From Sporolactobacillus shoreae (lineage in GTDB: Bacteria > Bacillota > Bacilli > Bacillales > Sporolactobacillaceae): DNA of 64,000 nt. Under the pieces are notes generated by a model. The model was not told where the DNA came from. It saw only the letters and a list, made by a program, of their open reading frames with translations, and did no database searches. The position numbers were made by a program, and so were the translations under genes. The stretch covers positions 310,001 to 374,000 of the forward strand of contig NZ_SRJD01000001.1 in the NCBI RefSeq assembly GCF_004684935.1. The letters are read 5' to 3'. Shown piece after piece: positions 16,996 to 25,738 of the stretch (position 1 is its first letter; each line of letters begins with the position of its first letter).

Positions 16996-18897
16996 GTGAA
17001 AATTACGGATCTAATGATTGAACGCGCCATGGTGATAGACATGCAGGCGACAACAAAAGAAGAAGCCATAGACGAGCTCATTTCCAGCCTTGATAAGAAC
17101 GGGCGGATTAATGATCCGAAGCTCTTCAAAGAAATGATTCTGAAGAGGGAAGCGGAATCAAGTACAGGGATTGGCGATGGAATTGCCATGCCGCATGCGA
17201 AGACAAAAGCGGTCAATGAGGCAACTGTTGTGTTTGGGCGCAGTAAAAATGGTGTGGATTATAAGGCTCTGGACGGACAACCTTCCTATCTTTTCTTTAT
17301 GATTGCGGCGCCTGAGGGGGCAGCTAATGTACATTTACAGACGCTCGCCGCACTTTCACGGCTTCTGATTGACCAGGACTTCGTGGCTCAGGTTAAGAAA
17401 GCTGATACACCTGCTGAAGTAGCCAAACTGTTTGATGAAAAGCAGGCAGAGAAAGAAGCAAAAGAAAAAGCTGATGAGAGTCAGCATGAACAAAAAGCTT
17501 CAGATGACGGAAGTTTTGTTGTCGCGGTTACCGCGTGCCCGACAGGAATTGCTCATACGTATATGGCGGAAGACGCTTTGAAGAAAAAGGCTGAAGAATT
17601 GGGTGTTCCGATCCGTGTCGAAACAAATGGTTCGGAAGGCGCAAAGCATGTTTTGACCAGAGATGAAATTGCGCGTGCAGCGGGGGTCATTGTCGCGGCA
17701 GACAAGAAGGTTGAAATGGCGCGTTTTGATGGCAAAAAAGTTTTGCAGACACCGGTCAGTGACGGTATCCGCAAGCCTGAAGAACTCATTAATAAGATTC
17801 TGAATGGACAGGCTCCTGTTTATCACGCGGAAGGTGGAGCGGAAGCAGCCTCAGCGCCAGGAGAAGGCGGCTCGGTGTGGAGCAAGATCTATAAAGATCT
17901 GATGAACGGTATTTCTCACATGCTTCCATTCGTTGTGGGTGGTGGTATTCTCCTTGCCATCTCATTTATATTTGAAAGACTAGGCAAAGATAATACAATT
18001 TATCAGATGCTCAGTGCTGTTGCGGGTGGGGACACCGGCGCGTTCCACTTTCTAATCGCGATTCTGGCAGGCTATATCGCCGTAAGTATTGGCGACCGGC
18101 CGGCTCTGATGCCCGGTGTTGTCGGTGGTTTCATGGCCTATTCGTCAAACGCGGGCTTTCTTGGCGGCCTTGCGGCAGGTTTTCTCGCAGGCTGGCTGGT
18201 TGTCCTGCTCAAGAAGGTATTCTCAGGTCTGCCAAAGACGCTGGACGGTTTAAAGCCAATACTTCTTTATCCGGTTTTTGGCCTCCTTCTTACAGGCGGG
18301 CTAATGTATTACATTTTTGATCCGATCTTCAAGTGGATCAACAGCGGCCTAGTTGGCGGTCTGGGCCACCTTGGAACGGGGAATGCTATATTACTCGGCA
18401 TCGTTCTCGGAGGCATGATGGCTGTCGATATGGGCGGCCCTGTAAATAAAGCGGCATATACATTTGCAATCGGTGTCTTCACAAGCGGGGCTGCGAATGG
18501 CGGATTGATGATGGCTGCAGTTATGGCTGGTGGCATGGTGCCCCCACTTGCAATTGCCCTGGCTTCGACATTCTTTAAGGATAAATTTACGGAAGATGAA
18601 CGAAAAGCAGGTATCACAAACTATGTTCTCGGCCTTTCTTTCATAACGGAAGGCGCGATTCCGTTTGCAGCATCCGATCCACTGCGAGTGATCGGCTCAA
18701 GCGTTGTCGGAGCTGCGATTGCTGGCGGGCTGACACAGTTGTGGAGCGCTAATATCCCTGCACCGCACGGCGGCATTTTCGTTGTTCTGTTAAGTAGTCA
18801 TCCGTTCCTTTTCATCTTGTCTATACTGATCGGAGCAGTGATTTCCGGCCTTATACTGGGTCTATGGAAAAAGACAATTGTCCAGAAGAAGAGTTAA
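16996..18897 (+). CDS. fruA: PTS fructose transporter EIIABC
   Basis: 633 residues from GTG 16996 (GGGAGTG upstream). Three PTS modules are in one chain: EIIA (1-150) with phospho-His67 in GIAMPHAKT, EIIB (about 172-270) with phospho-Cys181 in VTACPTGIAHT, and membrane EIIC (about 290-630). It imports fructose and releases fructose 1-phosphate. A charged linker (EKQAEKEAKEKADESQHEQ) joins A and B. The usual partner fruK (1-phosphofructokinase) is absent between fruR and fruA and does not occur elsewhere in the window. Confidence 0.95.
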   Translation: MKITDLMIERAMVIDMQATTKEEAIDELISSLDKNGRINDPKLFKEMILKREAESSTGIGDGIAMPHAKTKAVNEATVVFGRSKNGVDYKALDGQPSYLFFMIAAPEGAANVHLQTLAALSRLLIDQDFVAQVKKADTPAEVAKLFDEKQAEKEAKEKADESQHEQKASDDGSFVVAVTACPTGIAHTYMAEDALKKKAEELGVPIRVETNGSEGAKHVLTRDEIARAAGVIVAADKKVEMARFDGKKVLQTPVSDGIRKPEELINKILNGQAPVYHAEGGAEAASAPGEGGSVWSKIYKDLMNGISHMLPFVVGGGILLAISFIFERLGKDNTIYQMLSAVAGGDTGAFHFLIAILAGYIAVSIGDRPALMPGVVGGFMAYSSNAGFLGGLAAGFLAGWLVVLLKKVFSGLPKTLDGLKPILLYPVFGLLLTGGLMYYIFDPIFKWINSGLVGGLGHLGTGNAILLGIVLGGMMAVDMGGPVNKAAYTFAIGVFTSGAANGGLMMAAVMAGGMVPPLAIALASTFFKDKFTEDERKAGITNYVLGLSFITEGAIPFAASDPLRVIGSSVVGAAIAGGLTQLWSANIPAPHGGIFVVLLSSHPFLFILSILIGAVISGLILGLWKKTIVQKKS

Positions 18898-18944
18898 GCA
18901 TTTTACTTTAAATTTCTTAATGAGCACTTATGTATTTGAGCACG

Positions 18945-18981
18945 ACGGGATCGGTCCTCAGGGACTTGATCCCGTTTTTTT
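18945..18981 (+). terminator. terminator of fruRA
   Basis: ACGGGATC (18945-18952) pairs with GATCCCGT (18968-18975), with an inner GGTCC/GGGAC pairing, and is followed by seven T residues. Confidence 0.9.
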
Positions 18982-19103
18982 GATCTTGAAAAAATCAGTG
19001 AAATTGATATTTCAAAAAAATCGAAGCCTCAGAAAATTAAACTTTGGGGATAGTATTTAAATATTAGCTGGAGGTTCGGTATAGATAAATGCTATTAGAT
19101 AAA

Positions 19104-19128
19104 ACAAAACCCGGAATCCGGGTTTTGT
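19104..19128 (-). terminator. terminator of the MFS gene
   Basis: ACAAAACCCGG / CCGGGTTTTGT, 11 bp with a 3-base loop. It lies downstream of the minus-strand MFS gene and is followed on that strand by TTTATC. Confidence 0.85.
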
Positions 19129-19152
19129 CGAAAAACGATATTTTTTTGGAAT

Positions 19153-20343
19153 TTAAGCTTTTGTCGATGCTGATGCAAGAGATGAAGACTTTTTAACTTT
19201 ATTGATACCATACAGCTGAATGAATAATAGCACTAATCCGATTAATGAGAGAAGGGGGGCGGTCAGTGACAAAAATTTAATGGGCAGAAAGTTTACGGAT
19301 ATGCCACCAACAAATGCGCCGGTCGCGTTTCCGACATTCATCGCAGACTGATTCAACGTGCTGGAAAGCATCGGGGCATCTTTTGAAAGCAGCATACTTC
19401 TATACTGAAGGATCGGGCCTTGTGAAAAGGCAAGGACGCCGAATATAAATACCGCCAATATCATTGGAAGCGCGAAAGGCTGAACGAAGAAAAGTACGAT
19501 GAAGAATAACAACAGAATAATGAGCAGCCCGACTAATGACTGATTCATTTTCCAGTCTGCCAGTTTGCCGCCAATTAAGTTGCCGACTGTAACTCCAATA
19601 CCAAAAACAACAAGGGTTATGTCTACCGCCTGATCACTAAAGTGGGTGACTTCCCGAAGCACCGGTGTTATGTAGGTGAAAAAGGCAAAGACACTTCCGA
19701 AACTGAATAATGAAATCAGCAAGGTAATCCATAACCGACCGCTTTTCAGAATGGCTAATTCGGTAAAAAGGGATGTTTTTTGCTTATTTCCCTGTTTTGG
19801 AACAAGCAAAAAAAGTCCGGCAACAGCGATAAGTCCGATGATACTAATGATCAGGAAGCTGGCACGCCAGCCCAGGCGTTGACCGATCAGAGTTCCAAAG
19901 GGAACACCAACAATATTGGCTACAGTCAGACCGGAAAACATCAGTGCCATTGCAGATGCTTGTTTATTCTTCGGTACAAGGCTTGCGGCCATAATGGCTC
20001 CGAGTCCGAAAAAAGAACCATGCGCTAGAGCGGTAACCACTCTGCTCAGCATGAGTAGTCCGTAATTGACGGATAACGCGGCGAACAGGTTACCGACACT
20101 GAAAATGCCCATAAGAAGCATTAATACACTTTTTCGGGCCATTTTATAAGTAGCAATCACAATCAGCGGACCACCGATAGCCACACTCAATGCATAGCCT
20201 GTAATCAGCTGTCCGGCGGCCGCCGTTGAAACATGCAGATCTGATGCGACGTTGGGCAGGAGACCCATAATGACAAATTCAGTCATGCCGATCGCGAAAG
20301 CGCCGATGACAAGTGTCCATAGTGACAACGGATAAGTTTTCAT
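19153..20343 (-). CDS. MFS transporter, DHA1 family (AraJ/PbuE-like)
   Basis: 396 residues with 12 predicted membrane helices. N-terminal MTEFVIMGLLPNVASDLHVS and GYALSVAIGGP are typical of the DHA1 drug/arabinose/purine efflux group. The loop RKSVLMLLMG after helix 2 and RVVTALAHGSFFGLGA in helix 4 also fit. AAGGAGG precedes the ATG at 20343. The gene stands alone and ends at a strong hairpin. Substrate cannot be told from sequence. Confidence 0.88.
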   Translation of the reverse strand: MKTYPLSLWTLVIGAFAIGMTEFVIMGLLPNVASDLHVSTAAAGQLITGYALSVAIGGPLIVIATYKMARKSVLMLLMGIFSVGNLFAALSVNYGLLMLSRVVTALAHGSFFGLGAIMAASLVPKNKQASAMALMFSGLTVANIVGVPFGTLIGQRLGWRASFLIISIIGLIAVAGLFLLVPKQGNKQKTSLFTELAILKSGRLWITLLISLFSFGSVFAFFTYITPVLREVTHFSDQAVDITLVVFGIGVTVGNLIGGKLADWKMNQSLVGLLIILLLFFIVLFFVQPFALPMILAVFIFGVLAFSQGPILQYRSMLLSKDAPMLSSTLNQSAMNVGNATGAFVGGISVNFLPIKFLSLTAPLLSLIGLVLLFIQLYGINKVKKSSSLASASTKA

Positions 20344-20541
20344 GATGATCCTCCTTAGTTTATAAACAAAAAAATTTTAGCAAATGAGATCTGATATGTG
20401 AAATAATCTGCCTCTGTGTAAGGTAGGGTCATAGTGGCATCAGGCCGGTTAAAAAATGCCTTGGACGTGTATAAGGTAAATGAGGTAAACTTAATATTGG
20501 ATACAGCCTCATTGGATAATTATTGAAATCAGGTGAATGGA

Positions 20542-21441
20542 ATGCAAATTGGTTTAGTTGGATTGGGGAAAATGGGATTTAACCTTGCTCAAAATATGGC
20601 AGAGCACGGTTTTCAAGTTAATGCTTTTGATTTGTCCGCAGAAGCTATTGGGAGAGTCAATGGCGTAAAGGGGATCAAAGGATTTTCTTCCATCAAGGAG
20701 CTGGTACGCAGTTTGGACAAGCCACGAACTTTCTGGATGATGGTTCCTGCCGGTGCGCCAACAGAAGAGACGTTATCCTCCCTGCTTGAACTTCTGGATC
20801 AGGGAGACATAATTCTTGACGGTGGAAACTCAAAATATACAGATTCGTTGCGACGCTATCGGATTTGTAAAGAGAAAGGCATTTCCTTTATGGATGTAGG
20901 TACCTCCGGTGGCATGAGCGGTGCGAGAAGTGGCGCTTGCGTTATGGTGGGCGGTGAAAGAAAGACTTTTGATTACCTTGAACCGCTCTTTTGCGCCATT
21001 GCGGTAGAAGACGGTTATCTGTATACAGGAAAAGCGGGGAGCGGACACTTTCTGAAGATGGTGCACAATGGTATCGAGTATGGCATGATGCAGTCCATCG
21101 CCGAAGGATTTGAAGTTTTGCAGAAAAGTGATTTTGAGTACGACAATGAAGCAGTCGCAAAAGTCTGGAACCACGGTTCAGTGATTCGTAGCTGGCTGAT
21201 TGAATTGCTGCAGGATGCATTTTCAAAGGATGGAAATCTGGAGAAGCTGAGCGGCATCATGGCCTCCTCTGGAGAAGGAAAATGGACACTTGAGACCGCA
21301 CTGGATATGCAGGTACCGACGCCGGTCATCGCGCTGTCCCTTTTGATGCGCTACCGTTCGCTTGAGAGCGATACGTTTTCCGGAAAGATCGTGGCAGCTC
21401 TGCGTAACGAATTCGGCGGTCACGCCGTGGTTAAAAAGTAA
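20542..21441 (+). CDS. gndA: 6-phosphogluconate dehydrogenase, GndA/YqeC type
   Basis: It oxidises and decarboxylates 6-phosphogluconate to ribulose 5-phosphate. The start at ATG 20542 has AGGTG 6 bases upstream. With 299 residues it is the short form, lacking the long C-terminal part of the 470-residue enzymes. Rossmann motif GLVGLGKMGFN is at residues 4-14; substrate motifs DGGNSKYTDSLRRYR, DVGTSGGMSGA and KMVHNGIEYGM (catalytic Lys) are intact. With zwf at 40870-42345 this gives the oxidative pentose-phosphate steps. Cofactor preference (NAD or NADP) is not resolved. Confidence 0.92.
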   Translation: MQIGLVGLGKMGFNLAQNMAEHGFQVNAFDLSAEAIGRVNGVKGIKGFSSIKELVRSLDKPRTFWMMVPAGAPTEETLSSLLELLDQGDIILDGGNSKYTDSLRRYRICKEKGISFMDVGTSGGMSGARSGACVMVGGERKTFDYLEPLFCAIAVEDGYLYTGKAGSGHFLKMVHNGIEYGMMQSIAEGFEVLQKSDFEYDNEAVAKVWNHGSVIRSWLIELLQDAFSKDGNLEKLSGIMASSGEGKWTLETALDMQVPTPVIALSLLMRYRSLESDTFSGKIVAALRNEFGGHAVVKK

Positions 21442-21523
21442 TTCTCTTGAGATAGATCGTATAGAGAATTCGTTTATTACAAAATCTAATCATAAAATTT
21501 ATGTTAAATTAACAATAAATTGC

Positions 21524-21608
21524 TATGATGTCTATGAGAACGAGGTAAGATCTCCCTGTTTCTCACGTCATACTCCATTATTTTGGCCTGTCGGGGCCTT
21601 TTTTTTAT
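21524..21608 (+). ncRNA. candidate small RNA downstream of gndA
   Basis: An extended -10 element (TGC-TATGAT, 21521-21529) precedes about 75 bases without an ORF. These contain a hairpin (GAGAAC..GAGG against CTCC..GTTTCTC) and end at a terminator, GGCC-TGTCG-GGGCC plus eight T residues (about 21586-21608). The -35 element is weak. Alternatively the hairpin could simply be the gndA terminator. Confidence 0.4.
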
Positions 21609-21700
21609 AGTTGGCTATGTTTTAAATTCAATGTTGATTTTGTCCTTCGTTGATTGGAGCGAAAAACAACTGACAAGTTTAACAATGCCTTATAATAAAA

Positions 21701-21731
21701 CAGGGAGCTGGTCTTTTTAACCAGCTCCCTG
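21701..21731 (-). terminator. terminator of pyruvate oxidase gene
   Basis: A perfect 12-bp stem, CAGGGAGCTGGT / ACCAGCTCCCTG, with a short loop; a T-rich TTTTAT follows on the minus strand. Confidence 0.88.
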
Positions 21732-21748
21732 CCTGATTCGAATATTAA

Positions 21749-23476
21749 TCAGAGAAAACGGCGGACAACATCCTTCATTGGAGGCATTTTCTCAAATTTG
21801 TGATTTTCAATAACTGATTTTGACGCGAACTTGGCATATCCTTTGGCCTCATCCATTACGATCTTTCCCGGAAGCGGAGCGGCATTCTGATCTACAGCTA
21901 CATCGAGAATAACCGGAACATCTGATGCTTTTGCAGCTTCAAAAGCATCATGCAGATCTTCATATTTTTCAACGCGGTATCCCTTGCCGCCGCAAGCTTC
22001 TGCAAACTTAGCATAGTCGATGTCCTCAAGGTCAATCCCGTAATTGAGCTGACCGGCGGATTGCTGCTCATACTTGATGAATGATAGTTGTTTGTTATTC
22101 AGTACAACAACAATAATTGGCCATTTGTATTTAACAGCGGTCACGAAATCCTGCATAACCATCGAGAAAGCACCGTCGCCGCAAATGGCGATTGCCTGAC
22201 GGTCTGGAAACGCCTGCTTCGCTGCCATTGCTCCTGGAAGACCGCAGCCCATGGTTCCGAGCCATGCAGAAATAATGAAATCCTGATTGGTCACGTGAAG
22301 GTAACGAGTTGACCATACAGTCGCTGTACCGACATCCGCAGAGAAGATCGCATTGTCTTCTGCAATGGACTGTATCGCTGCCATAACGGCCTGAGGGGCA
22401 ATAGGCGTTTTCTTATTGTCTTTATCTTCATCCATCCATGCCCACCATTTGGCCATTCTTTCCTGACAGGTTTTGAGGAACGGCCGATCAGAAACTGGTG
22501 TGGTGTGTTCATTCAGATAGGCTAGCGCTTCAGACGCGTCGCCGACAATACCAACGGATACTGAGTATCTTTTGCCAATCTTCAGGGGATCAATATCAAT
22601 CTGAACACACTTTGCCCCCTCCGGAAGATAAGCGGCGTACGGATAATCGGTACCAACCATAACCAAAAGATCCGAACTTTTCATTGCTTCATAAGCTGGC
22701 TTTGTACCTATCTTCCCGATATTTCCCAGGAAGTTCGGATGTTCATCAGGCAGTGCACCTTTTCCAGGCAATGTGACAGCGACTGGAGCAGAAATGCGTT
22801 CTGCGAAAGTTTTAAGTTCTTTCTTCGCATGCTTTGCTCCGACTCCAGCCAGAATAACAGGATTCTTTGCTGCATTGATCAGCGCAACCGCGTCGCTGAG
22901 GTCATTCTCAACGAGGCCAGGTATTTTTTTCTCAAAAATGGTAGACAGCTGAGCTGCATGGTCTGAAATTTCACCTTCCGCTATATCATCGGGAATCGAG
23001 AGAACGGCTACGCCGCGCTCCTGATAGGCGGTACGGATCGCTTGGTTGACAACGGCAGGGAAGCTTTCGGCGCTGGTAATTTCTTTGTTATAAACAGCGA
23101 CATCCTTGAAAAGCTCGACAGTGTTGACTTCCTGAAAATAGTCAGTTCCAGTTAATCGTGATGGGATATGACCGACGAGAACAAGCATCGGTACATGATC
23201 CATTTTCGCGTCATACATACCGTTTAACAAGTGAATGGCACCAGGGCCGCCGATCGCGAGACAAACACCGATTTTGCCCGTCAGTTTTGAGTAAGCTGCT
23301 GCAGCCAGCGAGGCCACTTCTTCATGGCGGACTTGATAGAACTTAATATTACTTTCTTTCTTTCTTAATGCTTCAACCATTGTATCGATGGAATCACCGG
23401 GGATACCATAAATATGATCAATGCCCCAGTTCTCAAACAATTTGATAACTGCTTCACTTGCCTTGATCTTTCCCAT
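21749..23476 (-). CDS. pyruvate oxidase (YdaP/Pox family)
   Basis: 575 residues, ThDP- and FAD-dependent. This family converts pyruvate, phosphate and O2 to acetyl phosphate, CO2 and H2O2 (lactic-bacterial Pox), or pyruvate to acetate with quinone (PoxB). The ThDP pyrimidine domain carries RHEEVASLAAAAYS (50-63), the middle domain AGVGA..., and the ThDP-binding motif runs from GDG (433-435) to NN (460-461). The lactic type is favoured by context but not proven. Divergent from 23742-24332 across a 265-base AT-rich spacer. Confidence 0.9.
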   Translation of the reverse strand: MGKIKASEAVIKLFENWGIDHIYGIPGDSIDTMVEALRKKESNIKFYQVRHEEVASLAAAAYSKLTGKIGVCLAIGGPGAIHLLNGMYDAKMDHVPMLVLVGHIPSRLTGTDYFQEVNTVELFKDVAVYNKEITSAESFPAVVNQAIRTAYQERGVAVLSIPDDIAEGEISDHAAQLSTIFEKKIPGLVENDLSDAVALINAAKNPVILAGVGAKHAKKELKTFAERISAPVAVTLPGKGALPDEHPNFLGNIGKIGTKPAYEAMKSSDLLVMVGTDYPYAAYLPEGAKCVQIDIDPLKIGKRYSVSVGIVGDASEALAYLNEHTTPVSDRPFLKTCQERMAKWWAWMDEDKDNKKTPIAPQAVMAAIQSIAEDNAIFSADVGTATVWSTRYLHVTNQDFIISAWLGTMGCGLPGAMAAKQAFPDRQAIAICGDGAFSMVMQDFVTAVKYKWPIIVVVLNNKQLSFIKYEQQSAGQLNYGIDLEDIDYAKFAEACGGKGYRVEKYEDLHDAFEAAKASDVPVILDVAVDQNAAPLPGKIVMDEAKGYAKFASKSVIENHKFEKMPPMKDVVRRFL

Positions 23477-23741
23477 AGAGAAAGTCCTCCTCCAGATTTA
23501 ATGATTTGCTTGAATTACAAATAAAGTCATGTTTCAAGCTTTTTCTCTTTTGTAAATTTGACAATATAGTGAACCTTACGAGTCTATTTTATGACATTTT
23601 TATGAAAATGCAAATGCTTATACTTTATAAGTTATATAACTATTAGCTATAGTTTAACTAAACGGTTCGATTCGCGGCCAGAATTAATGGTATATCCATT
23701 ATGTTTATTAAGGTGGAATTACCGAGTTAGGAGTGGTTGTA

Positions 23742-24332
23742 ATGAGTTTTGTTTCGATTATTGCTTCACCGGAGTGGGCTTCAGTGGTCAGTGATGGCCA
23801 ACTTGTAGACTTAGCGAAAAATGGTGAACGGACTGTTTTGCCCGGGATGAAACCTAGCGTTCTCAGAATATCGGAACAACAATTACTGGTTTGTACGGGG
23901 AGCGCTTCAATTCTGAAAATAATCAGAGAGAAATTTCCTTTTCAAAAAGGGGCTTACGTTATAAATGAATCTTCGATCAGAATCATGGAGGAACTTGTTC
24001 GCAGTGTCCCATTTGAATCACAGGATGTCCTAGTCGCTTTAGTCGATGCTTCCGGTCCGGTAAACTGCAGGCTTTTTTCAAATAGTCCAAATGACAGTTG
24101 GCAGACGCTGACTCCTGATCATAAAAGGCTGGCTTCGCTCTTTTTGGCAGGTCGTAATATAAATGAAGAAAAAATTAAAAGGATATCGAATGAATTTAAT
24201 CGCCTGATCCTAATTTATGGAAAAGAGACGGCGAATCAAGTCGTTGAGGCGCAGAAGGACCTCAATCGGTTGGCCGGGGAATTTGACCACACCGTAAGTC
24301 AGCGCATCTATAGGTTTCTGCTTCAGAGATAA
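23742..24332 (+). CDS. hypothetical protein, possibly Ntn-hydrolase-like
   Basis: 196 residues from ATG 23742 (AGGAG 8 bases upstream). The N-terminal pattern SIIASPEWASVVSDGQLVD with RISEQQLLVCTGSAS resembles the alternating strands seen at the start of proteasome-type Ntn hydrolases in small Bacillus proteins; this is a weak, shape-based impression. The C-terminal half is helical (NEFNRLILIYGKETANQVVEA). No signal peptide. No partner genes in an obvious operon. Confidence 0.6.
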   Translation: MSFVSIIASPEWASVVSDGQLVDLAKNGERTVLPGMKPSVLRISEQQLLVCTGSASILKIIREKFPFQKGAYVINESSIRIMEELVRSVPFESQDVLVALVDASGPVNCRLFSNSPNDSWQTLTPDHKRLASLFLAGRNINEEKIKRISNEFNRLILIYGKETANQVVEAQKDLNRLAGEFDHTVSQRIYRFLLQR

Positions 24333-24459
24333 GCCACTTAAAAATCAGTCCCGGGTCGGAGATTAAACCAATCATAAGGTTGTTTTTTCAGCCTCCTAAT
24401 CTATTTAAGATAGATCTGTAAGGTTGAAGAAAATCAAAAAACTGGGATGTGGAAGAATC

Positions 24460-25719
24460 ATGGCCAAGACATTTTCCATCTTTAAAGACAGGCGTTACAC
24501 ATTTTTATTTTCAGCATCGGTTACTTCGCAGCTCGGCAGCGTGATCGGCATGACTTCACTCGTGTTTTATCTTCTGGACCGATTCAGCAGTCAGCCGTAT
24601 CTTGCGACATTTAACGAACTGATGTCCACACTTCCTTCTTTGCTTGTATTCTGGCTGGTTGGCGTGGCCGCGGATCGGATGGACCGACAAAAGATCGCTG
24701 CCAACTGTGATCTGATCAGTGCCGGATTATCTTTGGGCTTGCTCTTTTCTCTGCTGACGAATCTTCTCTGGCTGATATTCGCTATGATTTTTATCAGAGC
24801 AGCTGTATCTAAATTTTTTGCCCCGGCTGAGCAGGCTATTATTCAGGGTGTTCTGACGAAAAAAGATTATCCGGTTGCAGCAGGATTAAATCAGATGGTC
24901 AGCAGTCTTTTCATGATCTTTGGGAACGGGCTGGGCGCAGTTGTTTACTGGACAGCTGGGGCACCCGGAGCAATCTTTATTGATACGCTTTCTTTTATTA
25001 TCTCGGCAATATTGATCCGTTCACTGAATCTCCCAAAATCAGTCTGTTTGCCCAACGGGCGCCATCGCTGGAAGTCCTTTAATTTTAAGACGATTGGAGC
25101 GGACTTCGGACAAGGATTTCATTACATTATTCATAACAGGCTGCTCGTTTCATTGATTGCCAGCTTTGTCGTTTTTGGTATTATTAACGGAGGCTGCAGT
25201 GTGATGCTGATTTTTATTTTAAAATATAAACTGGTACCCGATTCCTATCAATTTTTTTCAGTATGGGGTGGTATCGTTGCTGGCATCGGGATATTGGTTG
25301 GGAGTCTGCTTGCCTCGATCGTTTCGGGGAAATGGCCCTATAAAACAATGATTGTCGTTGGCCTTGCTTTTAGCGGTGCATTCATTATCGCTGCCGGTTA
25401 TGCTCAAAATGTCGTTTTTTTCCTTGCACTCATCTTTTTTTCTATGCTGTTTGTTCCGTTGGTGAATGTGGCGATAGGCGGTTGGATGCCTTGCGTCGTT
25501 GATCCGAAGATGATGGGAAGGGTGGAAAGCTGGAGTACGCCCGTCATGATGCTTTCACAGTCTCTGACTCTTGGATTCATCCTGATTGCTTTTCCGTCCT
25601 TGATATCCATTGAGTCAATCTTCTTTTTTGTCGGGCTCTTAACCATTTTTTCTGCGATTTACTACGGGTGCTTTGTACAGGAAAGTTTGAAGATGATTGA
25701 CGCACCGGCCGCAGAGTAA
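24460..25719 (+). CDS. MFS transporter, DHA3 family
   Basis: 419 residues from ATG 24460 (GGAAG upstream); an in-frame TTG at 24424 would add 12 residues. About 12 membrane helices, with the DHA3 signature near the N-terminus (FLFSASVTSQLGSVIGMTSL) and DRMDRQKIAANCDL in the loop after helix 2. The group includes macrolide exporters and siderophore exporters; the substrate cannot be assigned. A convergent gene ends 20 bases downstream. Confidence 0.85.
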   Translation: MAKTFSIFKDRRYTFLFSASVTSQLGSVIGMTSLVFYLLDRFSSQPYLATFNELMSTLPSLLVFWLVGVAADRMDRQKIAANCDLISAGLSLGLLFSLLTNLLWLIFAMIFIRAAVSKFFAPAEQAIIQGVLTKKDYPVAAGLNQMVSSLFMIFGNGLGAVVYWTAGAPGAIFIDTLSFIISAILIRSLNLPKSVCLPNGRHRWKSFNFKTIGADFGQGFHYIIHNRLLVSLIASFVVFGIINGGCSVMLIFILKYKLVPDSYQFFSVWGGIVAGIGILVGSLLASIVSGKWPYKTMIVVGLAFSGAFIIAAGYAQNVVFFLALIFFSMLFVPLVNVAIGGWMPCVVDPKMMGRVESWSTPVMMLSQSLTLGFILIAFPSLISIESIFFFVGLLTIFSAIYYGCFVQESLKMIDAPAAE

Positions 25720-25738
25720 GCGACAAACTGAGGAGTTC

